This document shows positions 18,077 to 25,316 of a stretch of 64,000 nt of DNA, piece after piece (within the stretch, counting starts at the first letter, position 1; each line of letters begins with the position of its first letter). Where the stretch lies: the NCBI RefSeq assembly GCF_000019785.1, contig NC_010524.1, forward strand, positions 4,018,001 to 4,082,000, read 5' to 3'. Both the position numbers and the translations under genes were made by a program. The DNA comes from Leptothrix cholodnii SP-6 (GTDB lineage Bacteria > Pseudomonadota > Gammaproteobacteria > Burkholderiales > Burkholderiaceae_C). The notes below the pieces were generated by a model. The model did no database searches, was not told where the DNA came from, and was given only the letters and a program-made list of their open reading frames with translations.

Positions 18077-18994
18077 TCAGAAAAGGTCGTCGGCCGAATC
18101 GAGCAGCCATTGCGCGCGTTCGCGCATCACCTCGTTCTGCAGATCGCGCCGTGCGGCGCTGGCCGCCAGCGCCTGGCGCAGCAGGGCTTCGAAGGCGGGC
18201 CGATCGGCCGCCGGCAGCGCGATACCCTCGGCCTTGGCCACGAAAGGACCGGCGCGCAGGCCTGCGCCGAGTGCGATCGCGCGATCGAAGTAGGCCGCCG
18301 CCTGCTGGCGCGAGCCACCCGGGCGCGCGGCCTCGAAGCTGCCCATCAGGCTGGCCAGTGCGCCGTCGCCGTGATCGGGCGCTTTCTGCCACGCCAGCGT
18401 GGCCAGGCGGATCGCCAGCGGCAGGTCGGCGACCGCGTCGGGATCGTCTTTCGACAGCGAGATGGCGCCGCCCCACGAGGCCGCCGCCCAGTACGCGAGG
18501 CCGATCTCGTCATCGGCCAGGCGCGGCCATTTCGAGGCATCGGCACTCGCCAGCGCCTGGGCGAAACCCGGTGAGCGGTGTGACAGCGCGGCCATGGCGT
18601 GGCGGTACGCGCGCCGGTAGAGCCGGGCCGCGCGCTCGCGCAGCTTCTGGGCCGCCTTGGCATCGCGGGCCTCGATGCGCTCGGCGTCGAAGGCGACGAA
18701 GGCGTAGGCGTATTGCGTGAAGCCGGCCGCCACCGACTCGGCAAGCGGCAGGTGGCCGGGGGTCTGGCGCAGCACCGATTCGGACAGCTTGAGGTGGAAG
18801 GCGGCGGCCTCGCGCGCCAGTTGCAGATCGTCTTCGACCACCTGGCCCTGGCCGGCCAGTCCGTCGGCCATGCCCTGCACGATCAGATGACGCGGCGAAC
18901 ACGCGCACAGCATCGCCAGCAAGGCCAGCAGGCCGAGCCGCGCGCAGACCCGCGGCAGCGGATCGAGAAAACGAGTGACGAGCAGGGGCACCAT
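18077..18994 (-). CDS. TatT-like lipoprotein, TRAP-associated
   Basis: 305 residues. An N-terminal hydrophobic stretch ends in MLCACS, a plausible lipobox (LCAC) near residue 31, followed by alpha-helical, TPR-like sequence (AARLYRRAYRHAMAAL, WGGAISLSKDDPDAVADLP, FDRAIALG) typical of the TatT family first described beside a TRAP binding protein in Treponema. It probably works in the periplasm with DctP. Several in-frame ATGs exist upstream (19018 and others); 18994 is chosen because it sits 6 nt after the -10 of the Pho promoter, which overlaps the longer versions. First gene of the TRAP unit. Confidence 0.8.
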   Translation of the reverse strand: MVPLLVTRFLDPLPRVCARLGLLALLAMLCACSPRHLIVQGMADGLAGQGQVVEDDLQLAREAAAFHLKLSESVLRQTPGHLPLAESVAAGFTQYAYAFVAFDAERIEARDAKAAQKLRERAARLYRRAYRHAMAALSHRSPGFAQALASADASKWPRLADDEIGLAYWAAASWGGAISLSKDDPDAVADLPLAIRLATLAWQKAPDHGDGALASLMGSFEAARPGGSRQQAAAYFDRAIALGAGLRAGPFVAKAEGIALPAADRPAFEALLRQALAASAARRDLQNEVMRERAQWLLDSADDLF

Positions 18995-19056
18995 GCGCCG
19001 ATGCTCGATCACGCGCATGACAGGCCGGTGGCACCGTTGTGTCGGCGCCATGACGG
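18995..19056 (-). promoter_or_regulatory. Four-heptamer Pho box and leaderless promoter of the TRAP operon
   Basis: Minus-strand heptamers CCGTCAT (19056-19050), CCGACAC (19045-19039), GTGCCAC (19034-19028) and CTGTCAT (19023-19017) repeat exactly every 11 bp. After 10 nt comes GAGCAT (19006-19001), then 6 nt and ATG 18994. There is no convincing ribosome-binding site. Confidence 0.75.
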
Positions 19057-19140
19057 CTGTGCCGACGCCGTGCAAGGCCGGCTCAGGCAGGCGTCAGTGC
19101 GCGCCCTGGTCGATAGAATCGGCCATCAAGGAGCGCCCTC

Positions 19141-19371
19141 ATGGAATCGCAAAGAGAAATCGACACCCGCGGACTGACCTGCCCGCTGCCGATCCTGAAG
19201 GCCAAGAAGGCGCTGGCCGACATGGCCAGCGGCGACGTGCTCAAGGTGCTGGCCACCGACCCCGGGTCAGTGCGCGATTTCCAGGCCTTCGCGCGTCAGA
19301 CCGGCCACGTGCTGGTCGAGCAGCAGACGTTGCCGGGCAACGAGTTCATCCACGTGCTGCGTCGGCGCTGA
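19141..19371 (+). CDS. TusA/SirA family sulfurtransferase
   Basis: 76 residues, whole-family length. Residues 8-20 carry DTRGLTCPLPILK with the sulfur-carrying Cys at position 14 in the CPxP motif. These small proteins pass persulfide sulfur, for example to tRNA thiolation or molybdenum-cofactor enzymes. AAGGAG lies 8 nt before ATG 19141. It stands alone; its last 26 bp overlap the convergent small gene. Whether it is TusA itself or a YeeD/SirA-like paralogue cannot be said. Confidence 0.88.
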   Translation: MESQREIDTRGLTCPLPILKAKKALADMASGDVLKVLATDPGSVRDFQAFARQTGHVLVEQQTLPGNEFIHVLRRR

Positions 19372-19633
19372 GCAGATCGCCCCACTGCGAGACCGTCGGC
19401 GCAGGGTCGCCCTCCGGCTCGCACAGGCAGGCCAGGCCGGCCTGCACCAGCTGCATCGCCGCCAGCTGCATGTCGGCAAGCTCGTCCTCGCACACCAGCT
19501 CGGACAGCGCCGTGTAGCCATTGAGCCGCATCAGCAGATGGGACTGCGCAGGCGACAGGCCTTCGTTGCCCAGAACCACCGCCTGACCCGCGCGGGTGCG
19601 ATACAACACGGATGCCGAAGTGAGTGACTGCAT
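19346..19633 (-). CDS. Small hypothetical protein
   Basis: 95 residues, no signal or membrane segment. The central part (GLSPAQSHLLMRLNGYTALSELV, quoted here in pieces: AQSHLLMRLNGYTALSEL) followed by ADMQLAAMQLVQAGLA resembles a winged-helix-like repeat seen in response-regulator output domains, but no family is recognised. ATG 19633 has AAGGA 6 nt upstream, which decides the start over an in-frame codon at 19723. The 3' end overlaps the sulfurtransferase gene. Confidence 0.6.
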   Translation of the reverse strand: MQSLTSASVLYRTRAGQAVVLGNEGLSPAQSHLLMRLNGYTALSELVCEDELADMQLAAMQLVQAGLACLCEPEGDPAPTVSQWGDLLSADAARG

Positions 19634-19741
19634 CGGAGTTCCTTTCGATGGGTGTGCGAAATGACCGCGCATTCTTCCACGTGACCCGTCAACGGAACAC
19701 GGCGCGGCGAGAGACAAATTCAATCGCTTCGCACGGCCTGT

Positions 19742-21322
19742 TCAGGACGCCAGCTGCAGCGTCAGGTCGCCGACCCGGGCCCAGGCCGCGGCCTCCTCGC
19801 GCAGCAGGTGCATGCAGCGCGGGTTGTCGCGGGCCCAGGTGGGGTCGAGCACCAGGGTGGCGGTGCCGGCGACCAGGCCGAGCTCGGGCACCGACTGCAG
19901 CAGATCGCAGCGGGCATGGAAGAACAGCACCGACAGCCGCAGCGCGAGCACCTGCGCGACCCGTTTCGGATCGGCCAGCATGGCCTCGATCTTGCGCAGG
20001 CCGCCGCGCTGGCCCAGCACCAGGTCGGCCAGGCGGCGCTGCTGGCTCTGCGAAAACCCCGGCGCGTCGATGTGCGCCAGCAGGTAGGCGCTGTGGCGGT
20101 GGTGGTCGTGGTGCGACACGCTCATGCCGATCTCGTGCAGCGCGGCGGCCCAGGCAAGCTCCTGGCGCGCCTCTGCGTCAGGCGTGCGCACCATCTGGTC
20201 GAACAGCGCCAGCGTCAGCGTCTGCACCCGCTGCGCCTGCAGCAGGTCGACCTGGAAGCGGCGCTGCAGCTCGGCCACGGTCTCGTCGCGCCAGCCGTGG
20301 CCGTCGGGCTCGCGCCGCGCCTGGATGCGCTGTGCCAGGTCGAAGATCACGCCCTGGCGCAAGGCGGCGCGGGTCGGCCGCAGCTCGGCGATGCCGAACT
20401 GATTGAGCAGCGCGGCCAGGATCGCCAGCCCGCCGGCCAGCACCGCGCGACGCTCGTCGCGCAGGCCGGGCAGGGTCAGCGCCTCGACCGAGCCGGCGGC
20501 GATGCACTGGCGCATGCACCAGCGCAGGCCGTCGGGCGTGATGGTGCCGTCGCTGCGGCCATTGGCCTGCAGCAGCTGGCTGACCGCGCCGGCCGTGCCC
20601 GACGAACCCAGCACCTCGACCCAGCGCTCGCGTCCGAAGGCCTGCAGCGCCTCTTCGAGCTGCGCCTCGGCGGCGATCTGGGCCCGGCGAAAGGCCTGCT
20701 CGGTGCAGCGGCCGTCGCCGAAATAGCGCGCCGACAGGCTGACGCTGCCGATCTGGAACGACTCGGCGATCTTCGGCGTGCGGCCTTCGCCGAGGATCAG
20801 CTCGGTCGAGCGCCCGCCGATGTCGACCACCAGCCGCGCGTGATTGCCGGGCTCCAGGCGCGACACGCCGGCGTAGATCAGCCGCGCCTCCTCGCGCCCG
20901 GAGATCACCTCGATCGGATAACCGAGCACGTGCTCGGCCTGGAACAGGAAGGTGTCGCGGTTGTTCGCCTCGCGCAGCGTCTGCGTCGCCACCGCGCGCA
21001 GCTGGCCGGTCGGCAGGCCGCCCAGGCGCTGGCGAAAGCGCGCCAGGCAGGCCAGGCCACGCTCGGCGGCGGCGCGGTCGAGGCGGCCGTCGGCATCGAG
21101 GCCGGCGCCCAGGCGCACGGTTTCCTTCAGGTAGGCGATGCGCCGGTACTCGCCGTCGCGGATCTGCGCCAGCTCGAGGCGGAAACTGTTGGAACCGATG
21201 TCGATCGCGCCCAGCACGCCACGCCAGTGCACGCCGTGCGACGACGGCAGCAGCAGCGGCACATCGTCGATGCGGTGTTCGGCGTGCTCGCCGAGCACGT
21301 CCAGTTCGTCGGCCGCCGTCAT
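19742..21322 (-). CDS. Exopolyphosphatase / guanosine pentaphosphatase family protein (copy 2)
   Basis: 526 residues. Motifs as in copy 1: IDIGSNSFRLELAQ near residue 43, DIGGRSTELILGEG near 170, and SHHDHHRHSAYLL in the HD-like C-terminal half. The two copies are clearly paralogous over their full length. ATG 21322 is the first in-frame ATG; a TTG at 21370 is the only longer alternative. It lies downstream of the H1-like gene with 166 bp between. Two CTGTCAY heptamers lie upstream. One copy may act on polyphosphate and the other on pppGpp; which is which is unclear. Confidence 0.92.
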   Translation of the reverse strand: MTAADELDVLGEHAEHRIDDVPLLLPSSHGVHWRGVLGAIDIGSNSFRLELAQIRDGEYRRIAYLKETVRLGAGLDADGRLDRAAAERGLACLARFRQRLGGLPTGQLRAVATQTLREANNRDTFLFQAEHVLGYPIEVISGREEARLIYAGVSRLEPGNHARLVVDIGGRSTELILGEGRTPKIAESFQIGSVSLSARYFGDGRCTEQAFRRAQIAAEAQLEEALQAFGRERWVEVLGSSGTAGAVSQLLQANGRSDGTITPDGLRWCMRQCIAAGSVEALTLPGLRDERRAVLAGGLAILAALLNQFGIAELRPTRAALRQGVIFDLAQRIQARREPDGHGWRDETVAELQRRFQVDLLQAQRVQTLTLALFDQMVRTPDAEARQELAWAAALHEIGMSVSHHDHHRHSAYLLAHIDAPGFSQSQQRRLADLVLGQRGGLRKIEAMLADPKRVAQVLALRLSVLFFHARCDLLQSVPELGLVAGTATLVLDPTWARDNPRCMHLLREEAAAWARVGDLTLQLAS

Positions 21323-21414
21323 GGCCGCAGGCCCGTGTCGACGGTGCCGCGATTCATCGTTGTCATGCAATGCGATTCATGCTGTTCATGGAGCAGGCCA
21401 AGCCCGCCCACTTC

Positions 21415-21442
21415 GTGACAGCTTACGGACGCAACATGACAG
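21415..21442 (-). promoter_or_regulatory. Possible Pho heptamers upstream of ppx copy 2
   Basis: CTGTCAT (21442-21436) and CTGTCAC (21421-21415) on the minus strand are 21 bp apart, one short of two 11-bp turns. No NAGCAT lies at the expected place; a CAGCAT at 21384-21379 stands alone, 8 nt before a TTG. Weak. Confidence 0.3.
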
Positions 21443-21488
21443 GACGATGGCAGCGGCGGCCCGCTCACGCGGGCACGCCGCTGCGCGC

Positions 21489-22094
21489 TCAGCTCTTCTT
21501 GCCGCCGTTGCGGGCCTTGACGGCGGCCTTCTCGGCCTTGGGCTTCTTGGGCCGACCGGTCTTGAGCGGCGGCACCGACTGCAGCGCCGCCAGCAGCTGG
21601 GCGTCGTCCATCGCCGCCAGGGTGGCGATGCCGGCACGCAGCACCTCGCTCTTCTTGGCGTGATGCGCCAGCGCCAGCGCGCGCCGCTTGAGGGCCTCGA
21701 GCTGGGCGTACTCGAGCTCGGGGATGGTGAAGCTGTCACGCACCAGCCGGGGCTTGGACTGCGCCACCTCCGGCAGCACCGCGGGCTGGGCCGGTTTCGC
21801 GGGCTTGACGGGCTTGGCCACCTTGACGGCCTTGGCGGGTTTCACCGGCTCGGCCGCCGCGGCCTTGACGGCCTTGGCCGGCTTGGCGACCGGGGCCACC
21901 TTGGCCGGCTTGGCCGCCTTCACGGGCGCTGCCGGGTCCGCTTCAGCGGACGGCTTGACCGCCTGGGCCTCGCCGGCGCGCTTGGCCGGCTTGCGCACCG
22001 CCTTGGCGGCGGCGGGGGCCGCGTCGGCCGGTGCACTCGGCGCTGCGGCGGGGCTGTCGTCGATGCTGGCAGCGTCGGTCCTGGACTGGGGCAT
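21489..22094 (-). CDS. Histone H1-like Ala/Lys/Pro-rich protein with C-terminal DNA-binding-like domain
   Basis: 201 residues. Residues 15-110 are low-complexity with repeated KPAK, KAVK and KVAKP units like bacterial H1-type proteins. Residues 115-165 form a compact segment (RLVRDSFTIPELEYAQLEAL, then AHHAKKSEVLRAGI) that resembles a ribbon-helix-helix-like module, and the tail has an AT-hook-like GRPKKPK. Together this suggests a nucleoid-associated protein. ATG 22094 has ACGGAG 8 nt upstream; the 40 bp before it is AT-rich with AAACG repeats. It stands between zntB-like and ppx copy 2. Confidence 0.7.
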   Translation of the reverse strand: MPQSRTDAASIDDSPAAAPSAPADAAPAAAKAVRKPAKRAGEAQAVKPSAEADPAAPVKAAKPAKVAPVAKPAKAVKAAAAEPVKPAKAVKVAKPVKPAKPAQPAVLPEVAQSKPRLVRDSFTIPELEYAQLEALKRRALALAHHAKKSEVLRAGIATLAAMDDAQLLAALQSVPPLKTGRPKKPKAEKAAVKARNGGKKS

Positions 22095-22133
22095 TCGGTA
22101 TCTCCGTAAACGATATAAACGGTTTATTCTAAA

Positions 22134-23222
22134 TCAATCGTCATTCTTCTTGCGGAAGGCCCACCAGCCGGCCACGAACATGAAGGTGATGACGATGCCC
22201 ACGATGATCAGGAAGCCGTGCGCATGCTCGGCCAGCGGGATGCCGCCGACGTTCATGCCCAGCAGGCCGGCGATGATGTTGATCGGCAGCGCCAGCACCG
22301 TCACCACCGTCAGCACGAACAGGCTGCGGCCGGTCTGCTCGTTGACCTGCGCGGCGACCTCTTCCTGCAGCAGCTTGACGCGCTCCTGCAGCGCCACCAT
22401 GTCGCGCAGCACGACCGAGAACTCCTCGGTGGCGTCGCGCAGGTCCTGCACGTCGGTCTCGGTCATCCACGGCGGCGGATGCTGCAGCAGGCGGAACAGC
22501 GCCGCCGGCTCGGGCAGCAGCAGGCGCTGCAGGCGCACCAACAGCCGGCGCATGGCGCCCAGGCGGGCGCGCTTGTGTTCGAGCCGACCCGACAGCAGCC
22601 GGTCCTCGACCTCGTCGACCCGGTTGGTCATCTGGCGCGCCAGGTCGCCCAGCACGTCGACCTGGTGGCGCAGCAGCTGGGCCAGCAGGTCGGCGCTCGA
22701 GCGCACCGGCTCGCCGTCGCGCACCGACACCCGCAGCTGGTCGACCGATCGCAGCGGCTTGCGCCGACCGGTCACGACCAGGCGCCGGTTCAGGCAGATC
22801 CACAGCGTCGCGGTGTCGGAGGGCTCGAAGGCGAAGTCGAACTGCAGGTCGTTGACCACCGCCAGCAGCGTCTGCTCGACGCGTTCGACGCGGGTCGAAT
22901 GCAGGCCGCCGCGCAGGGTGTCGAAAAACGCCTCGGCCAGATCGGTGTGTTCGGCCAGCCAGCGCTCGGCGGCCTTGTCGGCGAGGTTGAAATGCAGCCA
23001 CAGGAAGCTGTCGGGCGCGGGCGTGCCATCGTCGGCAGCGAGGTCGGCTTTCAGCCAGGCGGCGGCGGCCTCGGCGCCGATGGGCGTGGCGGTGGGCGCA
23101 AACAGGTAGCCGCAGATCAGCCCGGCGGCGTCGCTGCCGAAGGTGGCCTCTGCGGTGGATGCGCGCCCGGGGCGGGCCGGTTCTTTCCGGCTGAGGGCGT
23201 TGCTCAGGCTGCTCACGATCAT
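22134..23222 (-). CDS. zntB: CorA-family zinc/magnesium transporter (ZntB-like)
   Basis: 362 residues. A large cytoplasmic domain (WLHFNLADKAAERWL, coiled-coil helix LARQMTNRVDEVEDRLL) leads to two C-terminal membrane segments with the signature GMNVGGIP near residue 315 and a basic tail FRKKNDD. The GMNVGG form favours ZntB over CorA. ATG 23222 is taken as start; a longer in-frame extension to 23312 is Arg/Pro-rich and without a ribosome site. Divergent from the plcP-like gene; the Pho box there points away from this gene. Confidence 0.85.
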   Translation of the reverse strand: MIVSSLSNALSRKEPARPGRASTAEATFGSDAAGLICGYLFAPTATPIGAEAAAAWLKADLAADDGTPAPDSFLWLHFNLADKAAERWLAEHTDLAEAFFDTLRGGLHSTRVERVEQTLLAVVNDLQFDFAFEPSDTATLWICLNRRLVVTGRRKPLRSVDQLRVSVRDGEPVRSSADLLAQLLRHQVDVLGDLARQMTNRVDEVEDRLLSGRLEHKRARLGAMRRLLVRLQRLLLPEPAALFRLLQHPPPWMTETDVQDLRDATEEFSVVLRDMVALQERVKLLQEEVAAQVNEQTGRSLFVLTVVTVLALPINIIAGLLGMNVGGIPLAEHAHGFLIIVGIVITFMFVAGWWAFRKKNDD

Positions 23223-23305
23223 GGGCCCTGGGGGTGGAAACGGGCCGAGTCTGCCGCAAGCCGCCCGCCGCACGTGCCCGGGTCGCAGTCTGTTGCGCGC
23301 CACAC

Positions 23306-23368
23306 GGTTCACGAAAGCGTCACGGCCGCATCAAGCCGCTGTCATCTGCGGCGCGGAGCATGCGCCGC
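23306..23368 (+). promoter_or_regulatory. Four-heptamer Pho box and leaderless promoter of plcP-like gene
   Basis: Heptamers GGTTCAC (23306), GCGTCAC (23317), GCATCAA (23328) and CTGTCAT (23339) repeat every 11 bp; 10 nt later GAGCAT (23356-23361); 7 nt later ATG 23369. Confidence 0.75.
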
Positions 23369-24301
23369 ATGAATGCCTCCGCCCTGCCGATCCTGCGCAT
23401 GCCCGGCTCCCTGAGCCCGGCGGCGAATCTGGCTGCGAACCTGGACGCGGGGGCCGACACGGCCGACGTCGAGCTCGACGTGCCGCCGTCGCCGGGCGAT
23501 CACCTGTCGGTGCGCAGCGTCTTCGTCTCCGACATCCACCTCGGCACGCCCGGCTGCCGGGCCGACGCGCTGCTGGATTTCCTGCGCCACGTGCACTGCG
23601 AGCAGCTGTTCCTGGTCGGCGACATCGTCGACGGCTGGCAGCTCAAGCGCCGCTGGTACTGGCCGCAGGCGCACAACGACGTGGTGCAGAAGCTGCTGCG
23701 CGCGGCCCGCAAGGGCACCCGGGTGGTCTTCATCCCGGGCAACCATGACGAATTCGCGCGGCGCTACCTGGGCCAGCAGTTCGGCGGCATCGAGGTGCAC
23801 GAGGACTTCGTGCATCGCAGCGCCGACGGCCGCCGGTTCTGGGTCATGCACGGCGACCTGTTCGACGGCGTGGTGCAGTGCGCACCCTGGCTGGCGCACG
23901 TCGGCGACCGGGCCTACGAGTTCACGCTGCGGCTGAACCGCCACCTCAACTCGCTGCGGGCGCGGCTCGGGCTGCCGTACTGGTCGCTGTCGCGCTACCT
24001 CAAGCTCAAGGTCAAGCGCGCGGTCAACTTCATCGGCGACTTCGAGGCCGCGGTGGCGCACGAGGCCCGCAAGCGCGGCCTCGACGGCGTGATCTGCGGC
24101 CACATCCACCATGCCGAACTGCGCCAGATCGACGGCATCACCTACGCCAACGACGGCGACTGGGTCGAGAGCCTGACCGCACTGGTCGAACACCCCGACG
24201 GCCGGCTCGAGATCATCGACTGGGCCGAGGTGCTGCGCGCGCGCCACCACCGCGACACCACCCCGTCGCGCGCCGAAGCCGGCACCGCGCTGGCGGGCTG
24301 A
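23369..24301 (+). CDS. plcP: PlcP-like metallophosphoesterase (phospholipase C for lipid remodelling)
   Basis: 310 residues. Calcineurin-like metal-binding motifs in order: SDIHLGTPGCRADALLDF (about residue 52), GDIVDGWQ (82), GNHDEF (118), MHGDLFDG (155) and GHIHH (245). Such proteins are often labelled LpxH (UDP-2,3-diacylglucosamine hydrolase), but this one is longer than LpxH and has the GCRADxLLDFLR element of PlcP, which cleaves phospholipids to diacylglycerol in phosphate-starved rhizobia and marine bacteria. ATG 23369, not 23360, fits the promoter. Sharing its promoter type with a GT4 gene supports the PlcP-Agt pairing. LpxH function is not excluded. Confidence 0.72.
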   Translation: MNASALPILRMPGSLSPAANLAANLDAGADTADVELDVPPSPGDHLSVRSVFVSDIHLGTPGCRADALLDFLRHVHCEQLFLVGDIVDGWQLKRRWYWPQAHNDVVQKLLRAARKGTRVVFIPGNHDEFARRYLGQQFGGIEVHEDFVHRSADGRRFWVMHGDLFDGVVQCAPWLAHVGDRAYEFTLRLNRHLNSLRARLGLPYWSLSRYLKLKVKRAVNFIGDFEAAVAHEARKRGLDGVICGHIHHAELRQIDGITYANDGDWVESLTALVEHPDGRLEIIDWAEVLRARHHRDTTPSRAEAGTALAG

Positions 24302-24318
24302 GCGAGCCCGCCGACCCG

Positions 24319-24380
24319 CCGTCACGGCATCGACACCGAAAGGTCACGTCGACGTCACCCCGGCTCATCAGCATGCCGCC
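24319..24380 (+). promoter_or_regulatory. Four-heptamer Pho box and leaderless promoter of the PAP2-glycosyltransferase operon
   Basis: Heptamers CCGTCAC (24319), TCGACAC (24330), AGGTCAC (24341) and ACGTCAC (24352) repeat every 11 bp; 10 nt later CAGCAT (24369-24374); 6 nt later ATG 24381. No Shine-Dalgarno. Confidence 0.78.
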
Positions 24381-25316
24381 ATGCATGCACCTGTCGTCGA
24401 ATTCGATCCCCTCGCCGGCCCGGCCCCGATCCTCGGCCGCACCGACTGGCTGCTCTGCCTCGGCGCCCTGGCTCTGGCCGTCGGCCTGCGCGTCAGCGGC
24501 TTCGACCGGGCGCTGTTCCACCTGATCAACGCCCCGGCCGCGCAGGCCGCCACGCTGTGGTCGATGCTCAGCGTGGCCGGCCTGGGCCTGAGCGCGCTGC
24601 TGCTGTGCCTGTCGCTGCTGCCCGGCCCGGCCCCGGCAAACAACCGCCATGCCCCGCTCGACCCGGCACCGGCGGCGGCACTGATCGGCGGCCTGCTGCT
24701 GTGTTTCCCGATCGGCGGCGCGCTCACGCACCTGTTCAAGTTCGCGCTGGCCCTGCCACGCCCGAGCGCGGTGCTGCCGGCCGGCGATCTGGTGGTGATC
24801 GGCGACGCGCTGCTGCGCAACTCGATGCCGTCCGGCCACGCCGTCACGGCGTTCGCGATGGCCGGCCTGCTGACACGTTGCCTGCGGCTCGACGGCGGGC
24901 CGCGCCTGGCCGTGTTCGGCGTGGCCGCGGCGATCGCCTGCTCGCGCATCAGCACCTCGGCACACTGGCCCAGCGACGTGCTGGCCGGTGCCGCGCTGGG
25001 CTGGCTGGTCGCGCCGCTGGCGGTGCAGATCGCCGGACGGCTGGGCCTGACGCGCTGGCTGTGCGGACGCTCGGCACACCGGCCGCTGCTGCTGGCCGCA
25101 CTGATCCCGGCAATCGTGATGGCGACGATGAACACCGGCTATCCGCTGGCGCGCCCCGCGCAATGGGCGCTGGCCGCGATCGGGCTGCTGGCGGCCTGGC
25201 GCCAGTCCGGCCTGCTGCACACGCAGCGGCGCACGCAGGCATTCGACTGGCTGCGACGCCAGGCGCTGCGGGCCGCGGCCGAGCTGCGTGCGGGCCGCGC
25301 CGGTGGGGCCACTTGA
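24381..25316 (+). CDS. PAP2-family membrane phosphatase (first of operon)
   Basis: 311 residues, about six to eight membrane segments. The complete PAP2 signature is visible: KFALALPRP (K-x6-RP) near residue 119, MPSGH near 152, and SRISTSAHWPSD (SR-x5-H-x3-D) near 190. PAP2 enzymes dephosphorylate phosphatidic acid, undecaprenyl pyrophosphate or lipid A. About 100 residues follow the catalytic core. The stop overlaps the next start (TGATG). First gene of a six-gene coupled operon under a Pho box; substrate therefore likely a membrane lipid or lipid A phosphate. Confidence 0.88.
   Translation: MHAPVVEFDPLAGPAPILGRTDWLLCLGALALAVGLRVSGFDRALFHLINAPAAQAATLWSMLSVAGLGLSALLLCLSLLPGPAPANNRHAPLDPAPAAALIGGLLLCFPIGGALTHLFKFALALPRPSAVLPAGDLVVIGDALLRNSMPSGHAVTAFAMAGLLTRCLRLDGGPRLAVFGVAAAIACSRISTSAHWPSDVLAGAALGWLVAPLAVQIAGRLGLTRWLCGRSAHRPLLLAALIPAIVMATMNTGYPLARPAQWALAAIGLLAAWRQSGLLHTQRRTQAFDWLRRQALRAAAELRAGRAGGAT

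Noticed and set aside
23369..24301. Naming the metallophosphoesterase LpxH
   Set aside because: It is longer than LpxH, has PlcP-like GCRADxLLDFLR and a Pho promoter. LpxH activity is not excluded but is the less likely reading.
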